A stretch of DNA of 64,000 nt, taken from positions 372,001 to 436,000 of the forward strand of contig NZ_BMCR01000002.1 in NCBI RefSeq assembly GCF_014635285.1. Direction: 5' to 3'. Source of the DNA: Stappia taiwanensis. Lineage in GTDB: Bacteria; Pseudomonadota; Alphaproteobacteria; Rhizobiales; Stappiaceae. This document shows, piece by piece, positions 48,973 to 61,221 of this stretch; the first letter of the stretch is position 1, and every line of letters begins with the position of its first letter. The notes below the pieces were generated by a model. That model was not told where the DNA came from. It was given only the letters and a program-made list of their open reading frames with translations, and did not search any database. Made by a program: the position numbers and the translations under genes.

Positions 48973-49848
48973 ATGCACGGCATCACCCAATCCACCGCAA
49001 CGGACGGCACGGCGCTTGGCGCACGCGACAGGGCCCATTTCTGGCGCGCACCCGGCTTCGACAATCTGGAGTGCCTGGCCGCCACCTTCGTCACCCATGC
49101 CTTCACCCCGCACACCCATGAAACCTATGTGGTCGGCGCCATGGAGGCGGGGGTTCAGGCCCATGCCATTCGCGGTACCCGTGCCCACTGCGGGCCGGGC
49201 GATCTCTACATGCTCAACCCGGACGTGCTGCATGACGGCGCCCCTTGCGACAGCGGCTACCGCTACCGCATGACCTACCCGAGCGTCGGCCTGCTGCGGG
49301 CGATCCAGCAGGATCTCACCGGCCGGACACGCGGCGGCACGCCGACCTTTCGCACCCCCTCCGCCCATGACCCGCTGATGGCCCGCGCGCTGATCGCCGC
49401 CCACCAGGCGATGCAGGCGGAAGGCCGGGCGCTGGAGAGCGACGAGCGCATGTACACCGTGCTGGCGCGGTTGCTGATCCGCTATGCCGACCTGCCCGGG
49501 CCGGCCACCGGCACCCGCGAGCCGGGACCGATCGGCCGGGTGCGCGACTATCTTGCCGCTCACTATGCGGAGAACGTCGATCTGGAAACGCTGGCGCAGG
49601 TGGCGAACCTCAGCCGCGCCCATCTGATCCGCTCGTTCAAGCGCAGTTGCGGCCAGACGCCCCATGCCTTTCTGACCGATCTGCGCGTGCGCGCAGCGCG
49701 CCGCGCGCTGGAGGCGGGGGCGCGCCCGCTCGATGTGGCCCTTGCTTGCGGCTTTGCCGACCAGAGCCACCTGACCCGCGCCTTCAAGGCCCGCACCGGC
49801 GTGACCCCGGCCGTTTATCGCGGCCAGCGTCCCACGACACACAGCTAA
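48973..49848 (+). CDS. AraC family transcriptional regulator
   Basis: A 291-residue activator. The N-terminal AraC-binding cupin has HAFTPHTHETYVVG and GPGDLYMLNPDVLHDG. The C-terminal double helix-turn-helix spans residues 185-285 (VDLETLAQVANLSRAHLIRSF, PLDVALACGFADQSHLTRAF). It lies 42 bp before azlC on the same strand. AraC proteins of this type often control an adjacent AzlCD-like exporter, so that is the likely target. Confidence 0.9.
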   Translation: MHGITQSTATDGTALGARDRAHFWRAPGFDNLECLAATFVTHAFTPHTHETYVVGAMEAGVQAHAIRGTRAHCGPGDLYMLNPDVLHDGAPCDSGYRYRMTYPSVGLLRAIQQDLTGRTRGGTPTFRTPSAHDPLMARALIAAHQAMQAEGRALESDERMYTVLARLLIRYADLPGPATGTREPGPIGRVRDYLAAHYAENVDLETLAQVANLSRAHLIRSFKRSCGQTPHAFLTDLRVRAARRALEAGARPLDVALACGFADQSHLTRAFKARTGVTPAVYRGQRPTTHS

Positions 49849-49890
49849 CCTCTCGCGTTTGTTTTCCGCCGCCCGGTCCTCAGGCTGGCC

Positions 49891-50646
49891 ATGGCTCTGT
49901 TTTCGGATGCTTTCATGACCGTTTCCCCGAAATTTCCCGCCGCACCGGCCGATGAGTTCCGCGATGGCATGATCACCATCGTGCCGATGATCATTGCCGC
50001 CCTGCCCATCGGACTGATCTTCGGCGCGCTTTCCGCCCAGAAAGGCCTGTCGCCGCTAGAGGTGTTTTTGATGAGTGCCGGCGTCTTTGCCGGCGGCGCC
50101 CAGTTCGTCGCCCTGGAAATCTGGACCCATCCGGCGCCCTGGCTAACGCTGACCGTCTCCGCCCTGCTGGTCAATCTGCGCCATGTGCTGATGAGCGCCT
50201 CGCTCGCCCCGAAGGTCGCGCGCGGTTTTCGCCCCTGGCAACGGGCGCTCGGCTTCTTCGTGCTGACGGACGAGATCTGGGCGCTGGCGGAACAGCGCGC
50301 GGCAACGCGGGTGCTGACACCGGCCTGGTATGCCGGCATGGTCATCCCGTTCTATCTGAACTGGGTGATCGCCGCGACGGCCGGTGCGATCACCGGCACA
50401 GTGCTCGGCGATACCACCCGCTTCGGGCTCGACTTCGCCTTCCCGGCTCTTTTCATCGCGCTGATCATGAGCTTCTGGAAAGGCCCGCGGACCGGGGCCG
50501 TGCTGGCCGCCAGCGCCCTGGCCGCGACCGGCACCTACCTCACCCTCGGCGGTGCCTGGTATGTGATCGCCGGCGCGCTGGCTGGCGTGCTGGTCGCCTA
50601 TGTCACCGCGACGGAGACAGATGAGACGGGAGCGCCAGGCCAATGA
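49891..50646 (+). CDS. azlC: AzlC family branched-chain amino acid exporter, large subunit
   Basis: A 251-residue membrane protein: FRDGMITIVPMIIAALPIGLIFGA, FAGGAQFVALEIW, LRHVLMSASLAPKV and FFVLTDEIWALA match the AzlC/YgaZ family. With AzlD it exports branched-chain amino acids or analogues. The ATG at 49915 is an alternative start. It overlaps azlD by ATGA. Confidence 0.93.
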   Translation: MALFSDAFMTVSPKFPAAPADEFRDGMITIVPMIIAALPIGLIFGALSAQKGLSPLEVFLMSAGVFAGGAQFVALEIWTHPAPWLTLTVSALLVNLRHVLMSASLAPKVARGFRPWQRALGFFVLTDEIWALAEQRAATRVLTPAWYAGMVIPFYLNWVIAATAGAITGTVLGDTTRFGLDFAFPALFIALIMSFWKGPRTGAVLAASALAATGTYLTLGGAWYVIAGALAGVLVAYVTATETDETGAPGQ

Positions 50647-50945
50647 CCGTCGATCCCTTCACCTTGCTTGCCATTCTCGGCATGGCGGTGGTCACCTACC
50701 TGACCCGCATTTCCGGCCTGTTCCTGATGTCGCGGGTCACCCTGCCCCGGCGCCTTGCCACCGCGCTCGACGCGGTGCCCGCCGCCGTGCTGATGGCGGT
50801 GATCACCCCAGCGGCATTGGCCACCGGACCGGCGGAAACCCTGGCTGCCGGGGTCGCCGCCATCGCCGCCCTGCGCCTGCCGATGCTTGCCGTGGTGGCG
50901 CTTGGGGTCACTGCGGCCGCCCTGTTCCGCGCGATGCTGGGCTGA
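50643..50945 (+). CDS. azlD: AzlD family branched-chain amino acid exporter, small subunit
   Basis: A 100-residue protein with three to four membrane helices (LLAILGMAVVTYLTRISGLFLM, VPAAVLMAVITPAAL, LPMLAVVALGVTAAAL). It is the partner of AzlC. The start lies in the ATGA overlap with azlC. Confidence 0.93.
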   Translation: MTVDPFTLLAILGMAVVTYLTRISGLFLMSRVTLPRRLATALDAVPAAVLMAVITPAALATGPAETLAAGVAAIAALRLPMLAVVALGVTAAALFRAMLG

Positions 50946-50997
50946 CGCCGAGGCGAAGGCGCGGCGAAGATCCGCCGCGCCGTCAACTCCAAAGGCC

Positions 50998-52812
50998 TCA
51001 AAGCGGTGCGGTCGCCTGCTCCAGCCAGCCGCGCACGTCTTCGGAAACCAGCGGGCCGATCTCCGCCAGCACCCGGTGATGATAGGCATTGAGCCAGTCC
51101 CGCTCCGCCGGGCTGAGCAGCTCCAGCACCACCAGCCGCCGGTCGATCGGCGCCAGCGTCAGGGTTTCGAACCCGAGCATCGGCCGGTCGCCGCCGGCGA
51201 TCTCCCGGGCCGGCGTGACGATCTCCAGATTCTCGATGCGGATGCCATAGCCATCGGTGCGGTAATAGCCCGGCTCGTTGGAGACGATCATCCCCGGCTG
51301 CAACGGCACATGGCCGGTCTTGGCGAGACGTTGCGGCCCCTCATGCACGGACAGATAGGAGCCGACCCCGTGGCCGGTGCCATGGTCGAAGTCGAGCCCG
51401 GCCTGCCACAGCGGCAACCGCGCCAGCGCGTCGATCTGCGCCCCGCTGGTACCAATGGGGAACCGCGCCGTGGCAATGCCGATATGCCCCTTCAGCACCA
51501 GCGTGAAGTGGCGCCGCGCCTCCTCCGCCACATCGCCCACGGCAAGGGTGCGGGTGATGTCGGTGGTGCCATCTTCATACTGGGCACCGGAATCGATCAG
51601 GAACAGGCTGTCTTGCGGAATGGTCAGGTTGCTGTGCCGGTCGACCCGGTAGTGACAGATCGCCGCGTTCGGTCCGGCGGCGGAAATCGTATCGAAGGAA
51701 ATATCCTTCAGCTTGCCGGTGTCGGCCCGGAAGGCCTCAAGCCGCTCCGCCACAGTGATCTCGTCGAGCGGTCCGGCGGCGATGGCCGTATCGAACCAGG
51801 CGAGGAACGCGGCAAAGGCCGCTCCGTCGCGCAGATGCGCCTGGCGTGCGCCTTCAAGCTCGGCGGCGTTCTTCACCGCCTTGGCCCGCACCACCGGATC
51901 CGGCCCTTCCACGATGCTGCCACCAGCGCCGGTAATTGCCGTCTCAAGCGCCGCGCCGGCCCAGTCCGGGTCGAGCATCACCCGCGCACCGGTCTTGCCA
52001 AGTGCGGTAAGAGCGGGCAGCAACTCCGCCGGCTCGTGGATGTCGGCCAGCTTGGACAGGTCGTCGCGCACCGCGTTCGACAGCTTGCGACCGTCAATGA
52101 AGATCCGCGCGGTCTCATTGGCGCCGAGCACCGCGAAGGACAGCGGCAGCGGCACATGCGGCACGTCGGCGCCGCGAATGTTGAACAGCCAGGCAATTGC
52201 ATCCGGCTGGGTCATCACCAGCGCATCGGCCTGGGCGCGGGCCACCTCCCCGGCGATCCGCGCGATCTTCGCCTTGGCCGGCTCGCCGGCGAAGGTCTCC
52301 GGATGCAGGGTCACCGCGCCCAGTGGCGGCTCCGGTCGGTCGGTCCAGACCGTATCGACCGGATTGGCGGCAACGGCCACCAGTTCCGCACCGGCCGCCT
52401 TGCAGGCCGTCTGCAGGCGGCGCGTGGCGGCGACCGTGTGCAGCATCGGATCGAAGCCCAGCCGCTGGCCGGGCTTCAGAGCGCCTTCCAGCCACTCCGC
52501 CGGCGGCGTTTCGATGAGATGCATGGGCGCAAAGACGCTGGTGTCGACCTGCTCGCGCACCTGAATGGTGTAGCGGCCATCGACAAAGATGGCGGCCTCA
52601 TCCGCCAGCACCACCGCCATGCCGGCCGAGCCGGCGAACCCGGTCAGCCACTCCAGACGGCTGTCCGCCGGCGGGACATATTCGCCCTGATGGGCATCGC
52701 CGCGCGGCACGAGGAAACCATCAAGCCCGAGCCGGGCCAGTTCTTGCCGCAATGCCGCGCAACGCGCGGAACCGACGGACGGGTCGACTGTGCTGTCGAA
52801 GGACTGAAACAT
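50998..52812 (-). CDS. pepP: Xaa-Pro aminopeptidase (M24 family)
   Basis: A 604-residue long-form aminopeptidase P that removes N-terminal residues before proline, using two metal ions. Two creatinase-like N-terminal domains precede the pita-bread catalytic domain. Visible ligands are the Asp pair in LIDSGAQYEDGTTDITRT, His in HGTGHGVGSYLSVHEGP, Glu in VSNEPGYY and Glu in RIENLEIV. It converges with azlD. Confidence 0.93.
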   Translation of the reverse strand: MFQSFDSTVDPSVGSARCAALRQELARLGLDGFLVPRGDAHQGEYVPPADSRLEWLTGFAGSAGMAVVLADEAAIFVDGRYTIQVREQVDTSVFAPMHLIETPPAEWLEGALKPGQRLGFDPMLHTVAATRRLQTACKAAGAELVAVAANPVDTVWTDRPEPPLGAVTLHPETFAGEPAKAKIARIAGEVARAQADALVMTQPDAIAWLFNIRGADVPHVPLPLSFAVLGANETARIFIDGRKLSNAVRDDLSKLADIHEPAELLPALTALGKTGARVMLDPDWAGAALETAITGAGGSIVEGPDPVVRAKAVKNAAELEGARQAHLRDGAAFAAFLAWFDTAIAAGPLDEITVAERLEAFRADTGKLKDISFDTISAAGPNAAICHYRVDRHSNLTIPQDSLFLIDSGAQYEDGTTDITRTLAVGDVAEEARRHFTLVLKGHIGIATARFPIGTSGAQIDALARLPLWQAGLDFDHGTGHGVGSYLSVHEGPQRLAKTGHVPLQPGMIVSNEPGYYRTDGYGIRIENLEIVTPAREIAGGDRPMLGFETLTLAPIDRRLVVLELLSPAERDWLNAYHHRVLAEIGPLVSEDVRGWLEQATAPL

Positions 52813-53055
52813 GCGCCGAACGCTAGCGGCAAACCCGGTTCGGGAAAAGCCGTTTTGTCGCTTTCAGGCGGAAGCTTGCGCAAATTACGGCATGAATATG
52901 TTGCATTGCAAAACGATGAATTCGCACATGCAGCAATCGCAGCACTGCCATGCGCTTATTGCGCTTTTCCGCATGGCTCGATGTGCCCATATTCCGCTTC
53001 AACAGGTTGAGGGAAGACAGACTTTCCTTCGAACCCAAGCACCGGAGTAAAGACC

Positions 53056-53280
53056 ATGGCCATTGCCACCACCACCTCTACCGCCATTGCCGGCGCCTCG
53101 CGCAGCTCCTCCAAGAGCTTCGTCCGCAAGGCATTCGACTCGATGGTTTCCGCCCGTGAGCGTCAGGCTCGCCGCTACGTCAACGGCTACCTTCTCTCGC
53201 TCGACGATGCGACCCTTGCCGCCTACGGCTACGATCGCAACGAGCTTGAGCGTCAGGGCGCGCTGACCAGCATTTTCTGA
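53056..53280 (+). CDS. DUF1127 small protein
   Basis: A 74-residue protein with a Ser/Thr-rich start and the DUF1127 motif ARRYVNGYLLSLDDATLAAYGYDRNEL. DUF1127 proteins of alphaproteobacteria are small, Arg-rich and linked in some species to phosphate and carbon metabolism and RNA processing. GGAGTAAAG precedes the ATG. The 243-bp upstream gap holds a TTGCATTGCAA palindrome near 52900 but no certain promoter. Confidence 0.85.
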   Translation: MAIATTTSTAIAGASRSSSKSFVRKAFDSMVSARERQARRYVNGYLLSLDDATLAAYGYDRNELERQGALTSIF

Positions 53281-53320
53281 TTGAACGGCCGATCCCCGGA
53301 TCGGCTTTCAGGAATGCACC

Positions 53321-53348
53321 AAAAGCCAGGGCCGAGCCCTGGCTTTTT
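53321..53348 (+). terminator. Rho-independent terminator
   Basis: AAAAGCCAGGGC pairs with GCCCTGGCTTTT around a CGA loop, with a final U run. It ends the DUF1127 gene; the leading A's could also serve prmA on the other strand. Confidence 0.88.
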
Positions 53349-53400
53349 GCGTATCTGGACCTGAGAACTTTCCGATGGAGCGGCCGACAGCGCCCCGGCT

Positions 53401-54291
53401 TCAGGGCTCGCGCCGCCCCCGCACCAGCGTCAGCGTCAACCAGCCGTCGCGCTCCTGCCGGCGGGCAAGATGGAACCCTTGCGTGCCATAGGCAAACAGG
53501 ATGCGCGGCCCGTCCTCGACCCGAAGGCCGGAGAGGATCAGCGTCGCCTTGCGTGTCATCCGCCGCGACAGCCCGGCCGCCATCTGCATCAACGGCCGCG
53601 CCAGAATATTGGCGACCACCAGATCGAACCGCCCCTGCTCGGCGAAAACACCGCGATCGACGCCCGCTGCCGTGACCATGCGCAGCAAGGGGCCCGCCTG
53701 GTTGTGGCGCGCGTTCTCTCGCGCGGTCGTCACCGCCACCGGGTCGATGTCGCTGGCCATCACCTGCTGCCGGGTCATCCGCGCCATGGCGATGGCCAGA
53801 ACGCCGGTGCCGGTGCCCAGATCGAGCATCCGCGAATAGCGCCGCCGCGACAACAGCCGGTCCAGCTCGATCAGGCAGCCGGCGGTGGTGCCGTGATGAC
53901 CGGTGCCGAAGGCCAGCGCCGCCTCGATCTCCAGCGGCACCCCGTTGAAGGGCCGCCGCTCACGGTCATGCGCGCCATGGACAAAGAACCGGCCGGCCTT
54001 GACCGGTGACAGGCCTTCCAGGCTCTTGGCCACCCAGTTGGTGTCCTCCAGCTCCACCGCTTCCACCGGCGCGGCGAAGGCATCGGCGCCGAGCCGGTCG
54101 CGCACCAGCGCCGCCGCCTCGTCCGGCGTCATGTCGAACAAAAGGATCTCCGCCGTCCACTCTACGCCATCCGCGCTCGATTCGAACACGGTCACCGGAT
54201 TGCCCTCGTCCTCGAAGTCGAGCGCGAGCAGCTCGGCGATGCGCTTGGCCTCGATTTCCTCGGCAACGATACGGACGCGAATGGTGGACAT
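53401..54291 (-). CDS. prmA: ribosomal protein L11 methyltransferase
   Basis: S-adenosylmethionine-dependent methyltransferase acting on ribosomal protein L11. Of 296 residues, the first 110 form the substrate-recognition domain. The methyltransferase domain has AFGTGHHGTTAGCL, MLDLGTGTGVLAIAMA (SAM loop), ASDIDPVAV and VVANILARPLM (the N-I/L motif). The length is normal. It follows the antiporter gene on the same strand by about 75 bp. Confidence 0.93.
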   Translation of the reverse strand: MSTIRVRIVAEEIEAKRIAELLALDFEDEGNPVTVFESSADGVEWTAEILLFDMTPDEAAALVRDRLGADAFAAPVEAVELEDTNWVAKSLEGLSPVKAGRFFVHGAHDRERRPFNGVPLEIEAALAFGTGHHGTTAGCLIELDRLLSRRRYSRMLDLGTGTGVLAIAMARMTRQQVMASDIDPVAVTTARENARHNQAGPLLRMVTAAGVDRGVFAEQGRFDLVVANILARPLMQMAAGLSRRMTRKATLILSGLRVEDGPRILFAYGTQGFHLARRQERDGWLTLTLVRGRREP

Positions 54292-54366
54292 GAAGGCTCC
54301 GGACTTTTTGAAACGCGGGCTCGCCTATAGCGCCTCTGGCGCCCGCGCGCCAGCCACCGGCCTGAG

Positions 54367-56193
54367 TTATTGCGGCACGGCACCATTGCGCGCAGCGCGG
54401 GGCGGCTCCTCCGGCGGCACCATGTTCAGCACCGTATCGCCCGGCTTCGGCGTCCGCGCCTCCTCGAACGGGCCGACCAAGAGCCGTCCACCGCCGGTCA
54501 CCACCAGCACCGTGAACGCGCCTTCCGCGCGTGCGGCCTTCATCGCCGCGAAGTCAAACTCCTCGCGCAGCGCCGTGGCGCTGATCCGCCAGCCCTGGGC
54601 AATCTTCGTCTCCAGCGCCCAGAGCCCGCCCGCATCGGGCAGGAACGGCCGGCCACCGAGCGTCACCATCAGTTGCTGGTGCGCCGCCTCATCGTCCGAC
54701 CGACCGATCTGCAACACCTGCGAACGGCCGATTTCAGGGCCGAAGTTGGTGCAGACCAGTGCGTTGTAGTCGTCATTGTCTGAAGCCGCGAGCAAGTGGC
54801 TGTAAGACCCCAGCGACAGGGTATGCTCGGCCACTTCCGACAGCACCTCACCGTAGTGGGTCGCCACCCCCGCCTGACGGGCGGAGCGCAGCCGGCCCCA
54901 GTTGCGGTCAGCGACCAGCACCGGCACCTCAAGGCTCTTCAGCTTTTCCGCCAGAGCCACCGTGAAGCGGTTGGCGCCGACGATGAAGAGCCCACCGGCA
55001 CCGCCGGAGGAGAGGCCGAGACGGCGCGCCAGCGGACCGATCGAAAAGCCGTGCGCGACCACGGTCACCACCACCACCGCAAAGGCCAGCGGCACCAACC
55101 GCTCGCCATCGGCGATGCCGCGCGCTGCCAAGAGCCCGGCGAACAGGCCGGAGACGGCGACCGCCACCACGCCGCGCGGCGCGATCCAGCCAACCAGCAG
55201 CCGCTCATTGACGCTGAGCCCGGTGCCAAGCGTCGACAGCCACACCGAGGCCGGACGCACGACCAGCAGCAACACCGCGACAAAGGCCAGGGTGCGCGGC
55301 TCCAGCGCCGACACCAGTTCCTCAGGTTTCAGCGAAGCGGTGAGCACGATGAACACCGCCGAGACCAGGAGGATCGTCATGATCTCCTTGAAGCGCTTCA
55401 CCTCGCCAAGCGAGGCGATCCGCGAATTGCCGAGCGCCAGACCGAATACGGTGACGGTCAGCAAGCCGCTTTCCTCCAGCACCACATTGGAGCCGGCATA
55501 GGCGGCCAGCACGCTGGCGAGGATCAGCGGGGTTTTCAGGAACTCCGGCACATGGCCGCGCACGAAGGCCCAGACCAGCGCCCGGCCGAGCAGCCAGCCG
55601 CCGCCGGCGCCAAGCGCCAAGGCAAACACGATGCGCAGCACCAAGGTATCCACATGGTGCTGGCCGGAGAGGACCAGAAACGTCTCATAGACAAAGACGG
55701 CAATCAGCGCGCCGAGCGGATCGGCAAGGATCGCCTCCCAGCGCAGCAGCGAGGCCGGACGTTTCGCCAGTTGCGCCTGGCGCAGCAGGGGGATGATCAC
55801 GGTCGGACCGGTCACCACCAGGATGCCACCAAACACCAATGCCGGCCACAGGCTCAGCCCGGCGACGTAGTAGGCGTTGAGCGCACCAAGGACAAAGGCA
55901 GTCGGGGCGCCAAGCACCACCAGCCGCCGCACAGCCTTGGAGGTTTCCGAGATCTGGTGAAAATTGAGGGTCAGTCCGCCTTCGAACAGGATGATCGCCA
56001 CCGCGATGGCCACCACCGGCTTGACCAGCGTGTCAAATTCAGCGGTCGGCTCGATGATGCCACTGATCGGTCCGACGACAGCGCCGGCGACCAGCAGAAG
56101 CACGATCGCCGGAAGCTGAAACCGCCAGGCGAGCCACTGGGCGGCCACGCCTGCCATTGCCACCACGGCAACGCCGATCACCACTGGATCCAT
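54367..56193 (-). CDS. CPA1-type cation:proton antiporter with C-terminal TrkA-N domain
   Basis: A 608-residue transporter with about 12 membrane helices: FQLPAIVLLLVAGAVVGPIS, VAIILFEGGLTLNF, VVTGPTVIIPLLRQAQL and WEAILADPLGALIAVF (the Asp of the ion site). The cytoplasmic half from about residue 400 resembles a TrkA/KTN NAD-binding domain (GGLFIVGANRFTVALAEKL), followed by a TrkA-C-like part. Na+ or K+/H+ exchange is likely. Confidence 0.9.
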   Translation of the reverse strand: MDPVVIGVAVVAMAGVAAQWLAWRFQLPAIVLLLVAGAVVGPISGIIEPTAEFDTLVKPVVAIAVAIILFEGGLTLNFHQISETSKAVRRLVVLGAPTAFVLGALNAYYVAGLSLWPALVFGGILVVTGPTVIIPLLRQAQLAKRPASLLRWEAILADPLGALIAVFVYETFLVLSGQHHVDTLVLRIVFALALGAGGGWLLGRALVWAFVRGHVPEFLKTPLILASVLAAYAGSNVVLEESGLLTVTVFGLALGNSRIASLGEVKRFKEIMTILLVSAVFIVLTASLKPEELVSALEPRTLAFVAVLLLVVRPASVWLSTLGTGLSVNERLLVGWIAPRGVVAVAVSGLFAGLLAARGIADGERLVPLAFAVVVVTVVAHGFSIGPLARRLGLSSGGAGGLFIVGANRFTVALAEKLKSLEVPVLVADRNWGRLRSARQAGVATHYGEVLSEVAEHTLSLGSYSHLLAASDNDDYNALVCTNFGPEIGRSQVLQIGRSDDEAAHQQLMVTLGGRPFLPDAGGLWALETKIAQGWRISATALREEFDFAAMKAARAEGAFTVLVVTGGGRLLVGPFEEARTPKPGDTVLNMVPPEEPPRAARNGAVPQ

Positions 56194-56306
56194 GAAGGAC
56201 GGTCCCCATACCCTGCTGTTTCGCGCAAGGCGCGTTCTCGCGCCCGTCCTTCACTTGGCACAGATGGGAAGCGGGTGCCAATGGGGTTTTGCCGGCGAAG
56301 CCGCCG

Positions 56307-58772
56307 TCAGTGCCGTTCGACGAAACTATCGAGCACCTTCTTGCGTCCCGCCTTCTCGAACTGGATGGTCAGCTTGTTGCCCTCGATCCCGGTGATCGCG
56401 CCATAGCCGAACTTCAGGTGGAAGACCCGCTCGCCGATATTGAAGGCCGAAGGTTCATCCGCCACCGACTTGGCGACAAGCTCGCCCTCAATGGTGCGCG
56501 GACCGCCTGTCTTCCGGCGCTCGTCGCTGCCCATCCGGCCGGCGAAGCCGCCGCCCGAACCACCTGCCGCCCCGCTGCCGGCGGCGCGCTGCGCCCGCTT
56601 CCAGCCCGGAGTGGAATAGCTCGACTGGAACGGATCGCTGGTGTCGAACCGGCTGGCACCATAGCCGCTCCCACCGTAGCCACCATAGCTGCGCGAGGGC
56701 TCCTGCACCTCCACATGATCGGCCGGCAGCTCATCCAAAAAGCGCGAAGGGATCGTCGATTGCCACATGCCGTGGATACGCCGGTTGGAGGCGAACCAAA
56801 TCTTGGCGCGGCGGCGCGCGCGGGTGATGCCCACATAGGCAAGCCGGCGCTCCTCCTCCAGCCCCGCCCGGCCGCTTTCATCCACCGCCCGCTGGTGCGG
56901 AAACAGCCCCTCTTCCCAGCCGGGCAGGAACACGGTGTCAAACTCCAGCCCCTTGGCCGAATGCAGGGTCATCAGCGAGATCTTCTCGCCCTCCGCCTGC
57001 CCGTCCCGGTCCATCACCAGCGAGACATGCTCCAGGAATCCGGTCATGGATTCGAACTCATCCATGGAGCGGATCAGCTCCTTCAGGTTGTCGAGCCGGC
57101 CCGGCGCCTCGGCGGAACGGTCCGCGCGCCACATTTCCGTGTAGCCGCTTTCATCAAGGACGATTTCCGCCAAATCCGTGTGGGACATGCCACTGGCGAG
57201 CTGGTCGCGCCAGCGGTCGAAATCCGCCAGAAGGTTGCGCAAGGTGTTGCGCGCCTTCGGCCGCAGCTCCTCGGTGTGGCACAAGTCCTGCGCCGCCTGC
57301 ATCAGCGGAATGCGGTTGGCCCGCGCATAGGCATGCACCAGCTTCAGGCTGGCATCGCCAAGCCCGCGCTTCGGCGTATTGACGATCCGCTCGAAGGCCA
57401 GATCGTCGGCCGGCTGCACCACGCAGCGGAAATAGGCCATCGCATCACGGATCTCCATGCGCTCGTAAAAGCGCGGACCGCCGATGACCCGGTAGTTGAC
57501 TCCAAGGGTGACGAACCGGTCCTCGAACTCGCGCATCTGGAACGAGGCGCGCACCAGGATCGCCATGCTTTCAAGGCTGTGGCCCTTGGCCTGCAGCGCT
57601 TCGACCTCATCGCCGATCGCCCGCGCCTCTTCTTCCGAGTCCCAGACCGCGGCCACGGTGACCGGCATGTCCTCTTCCGCCTCATCGACCACATCGGTGA
57701 AAAGGGTCTTGCCGAGCCGCCCTTCGTTATGGGCGATCAGATGGGAGGCGGCGGCGAGGATATGCCGGGTGGAGCGGTAGTTGCGCTCCAGCCGGATCAC
57801 CCGCGCGCCGGGGAAGTCATGCTCGAACCGCAGGATGTTGTCGACTTCCGCCCCGCGCCAGCCATAGATCGACTGGTCGTCGTCGCCGACGCAGCAGATG
57901 TTGGTGTTGCCCTGGGCGAGAAGCCGCAGGAACAGGTACTGGGCGATGTTGGTGTCCTGATACTCATCCACCAGCATGTAGGCGAACCGGCGCTGATACT
58001 CCTTCAGGATATCCCCGTGCTGCTTGAACAGGGTGATCACATGCAGCAACAGATCGCCGAAATCGGCGGCGTTCAGGATCGACAGGCGCTCCTGGTATTG
58101 CTCGTAAAGGCTCCGCCCCCGGCCATTGGCGAAGGCGCGCGCCTCGCCCTCAGGCACCTGATCGGGGGTGAGGCCCCGGTTCTTCCAGCCATCGAGCAGG
58201 CTGGCAAAGGCCCGCGCGGTCCAGCGCTTGTCGTCGAGCCCCTCCGCCTGGATGATCTGCTTGATCAGCCGGATCTGATCGTCGGTGTCGAGGATCGAGA
58301 AGCCCGACTTCAGCCCGACCAGCTCCGCGTGCCGGCGCAGGATCTTGACGCAGATCGAGTGGAAGGTGCCGAGCCAGGGCATCCCCTCCGCCCCCTCGCC
58401 GATCAACTGGCCGACCCGCTCCTTCATCTCCCGCGCCGCCTTGTTGGTGAAGGTCACCGCCAGGATCTGGCTGGGATAGGCGCGCCCGGATGCGAGAATA
58501 TGGCCGATGCGGGTGGTCAGAACCCGGGTCTTGCCGGTGCCCGCCCCGGCCAGCACCAGCACCGGTCCGTCAAGGCTTTCCACCGCCAGCCGCTGTTCCG
58601 GATTGAGCCCGTTAAGATAGGGGGCCGGCGCCGCCGCCGGGCGCATCGCAGCCTGAGCGCGCGCGGCAATGCCGCTGCCGCCGCCACGGGCCGGCACGGC
58701 AGCCGCCCCCATCCGGGTATCCGCATCAGCACGGGTCGGGAACGGCGGGTGATCGCCGGAAGAATGGGGCAT
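56307..58772 (-). CDS. uvrD: ATP-dependent DNA helicase UvrD/PcrA
   Basis: An 821-residue superfamily 1A 3'-5' helicase for excision and mismatch repair. Motifs are LAGAGTGKTR (I), TFTNKAAREMKER (Ia), LVDEYQDTN (II), CCVGDDDQSIYGWRGA (III), LMTLHSAKGLEFD (V) and RLAYVGITRARRR (VI). A Gly/Ser-rich linker precedes a C-terminal Tudor-like domain (GERVFHLKFGYGAI) that contacts RNA polymerase in relatives. The start at 58772 is chosen by similarity; the ribosome site is weak. Confidence 0.95.
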   Translation of the reverse strand: MPHSSGDHPPFPTRADADTRMGAAAVPARGGGSGIAARAQAAMRPAAAPAPYLNGLNPEQRLAVESLDGPVLVLAGAGTGKTRVLTTRIGHILASGRAYPSQILAVTFTNKAAREMKERVGQLIGEGAEGMPWLGTFHSICVKILRRHAELVGLKSGFSILDTDDQIRLIKQIIQAEGLDDKRWTARAFASLLDGWKNRGLTPDQVPEGEARAFANGRGRSLYEQYQERLSILNAADFGDLLLHVITLFKQHGDILKEYQRRFAYMLVDEYQDTNIAQYLFLRLLAQGNTNICCVGDDDQSIYGWRGAEVDNILRFEHDFPGARVIRLERNYRSTRHILAAASHLIAHNEGRLGKTLFTDVVDEAEEDMPVTVAAVWDSEEEARAIGDEVEALQAKGHSLESMAILVRASFQMREFEDRFVTLGVNYRVIGGPRFYERMEIRDAMAYFRCVVQPADDLAFERIVNTPKRGLGDASLKLVHAYARANRIPLMQAAQDLCHTEELRPKARNTLRNLLADFDRWRDQLASGMSHTDLAEIVLDESGYTEMWRADRSAEAPGRLDNLKELIRSMDEFESMTGFLEHVSLVMDRDGQAEGEKISLMTLHSAKGLEFDTVFLPGWEEGLFPHQRAVDESGRAGLEEERRLAYVGITRARRRAKIWFASNRRIHGMWQSTIPSRFLDELPADHVEVQEPSRSYGGYGGSGYGASRFDTSDPFQSSYSTPGWKRAQRAAGSGAAGGSGGGFAGRMGSDERRKTGGPRTIEGELVAKSVADEPSAFNIGERVFHLKFGYGAITGIEGNKLTIQFEKAGRKKVLDSFVERH

Positions 58773-58906
58773 TGCCTGTCGGATCTCGATTGCTCGGCGT
58801 TTCGGGCGCGAATCTGTTCGCTCTTTGGTCCAATATAGCAACTCGGCCCGCCAATTGCAGGGGCACCCCCGACATCGGCGGAAATCGCCTGCTCAGCGAC
58901 AGCCGC

Positions 58907-61189
<2,283 letters not shown>

Positions 61190-61221
61190 TCAGGGCGTCA
61201 TGTGGCCGAGTGGTCTGGCGA

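Noticed and set aside
56289-58838. Plus-strand open frame opposite uvrD
   Set aside because: It is the mirror of uvrD codons; all helicase motifs are on the minus strand.
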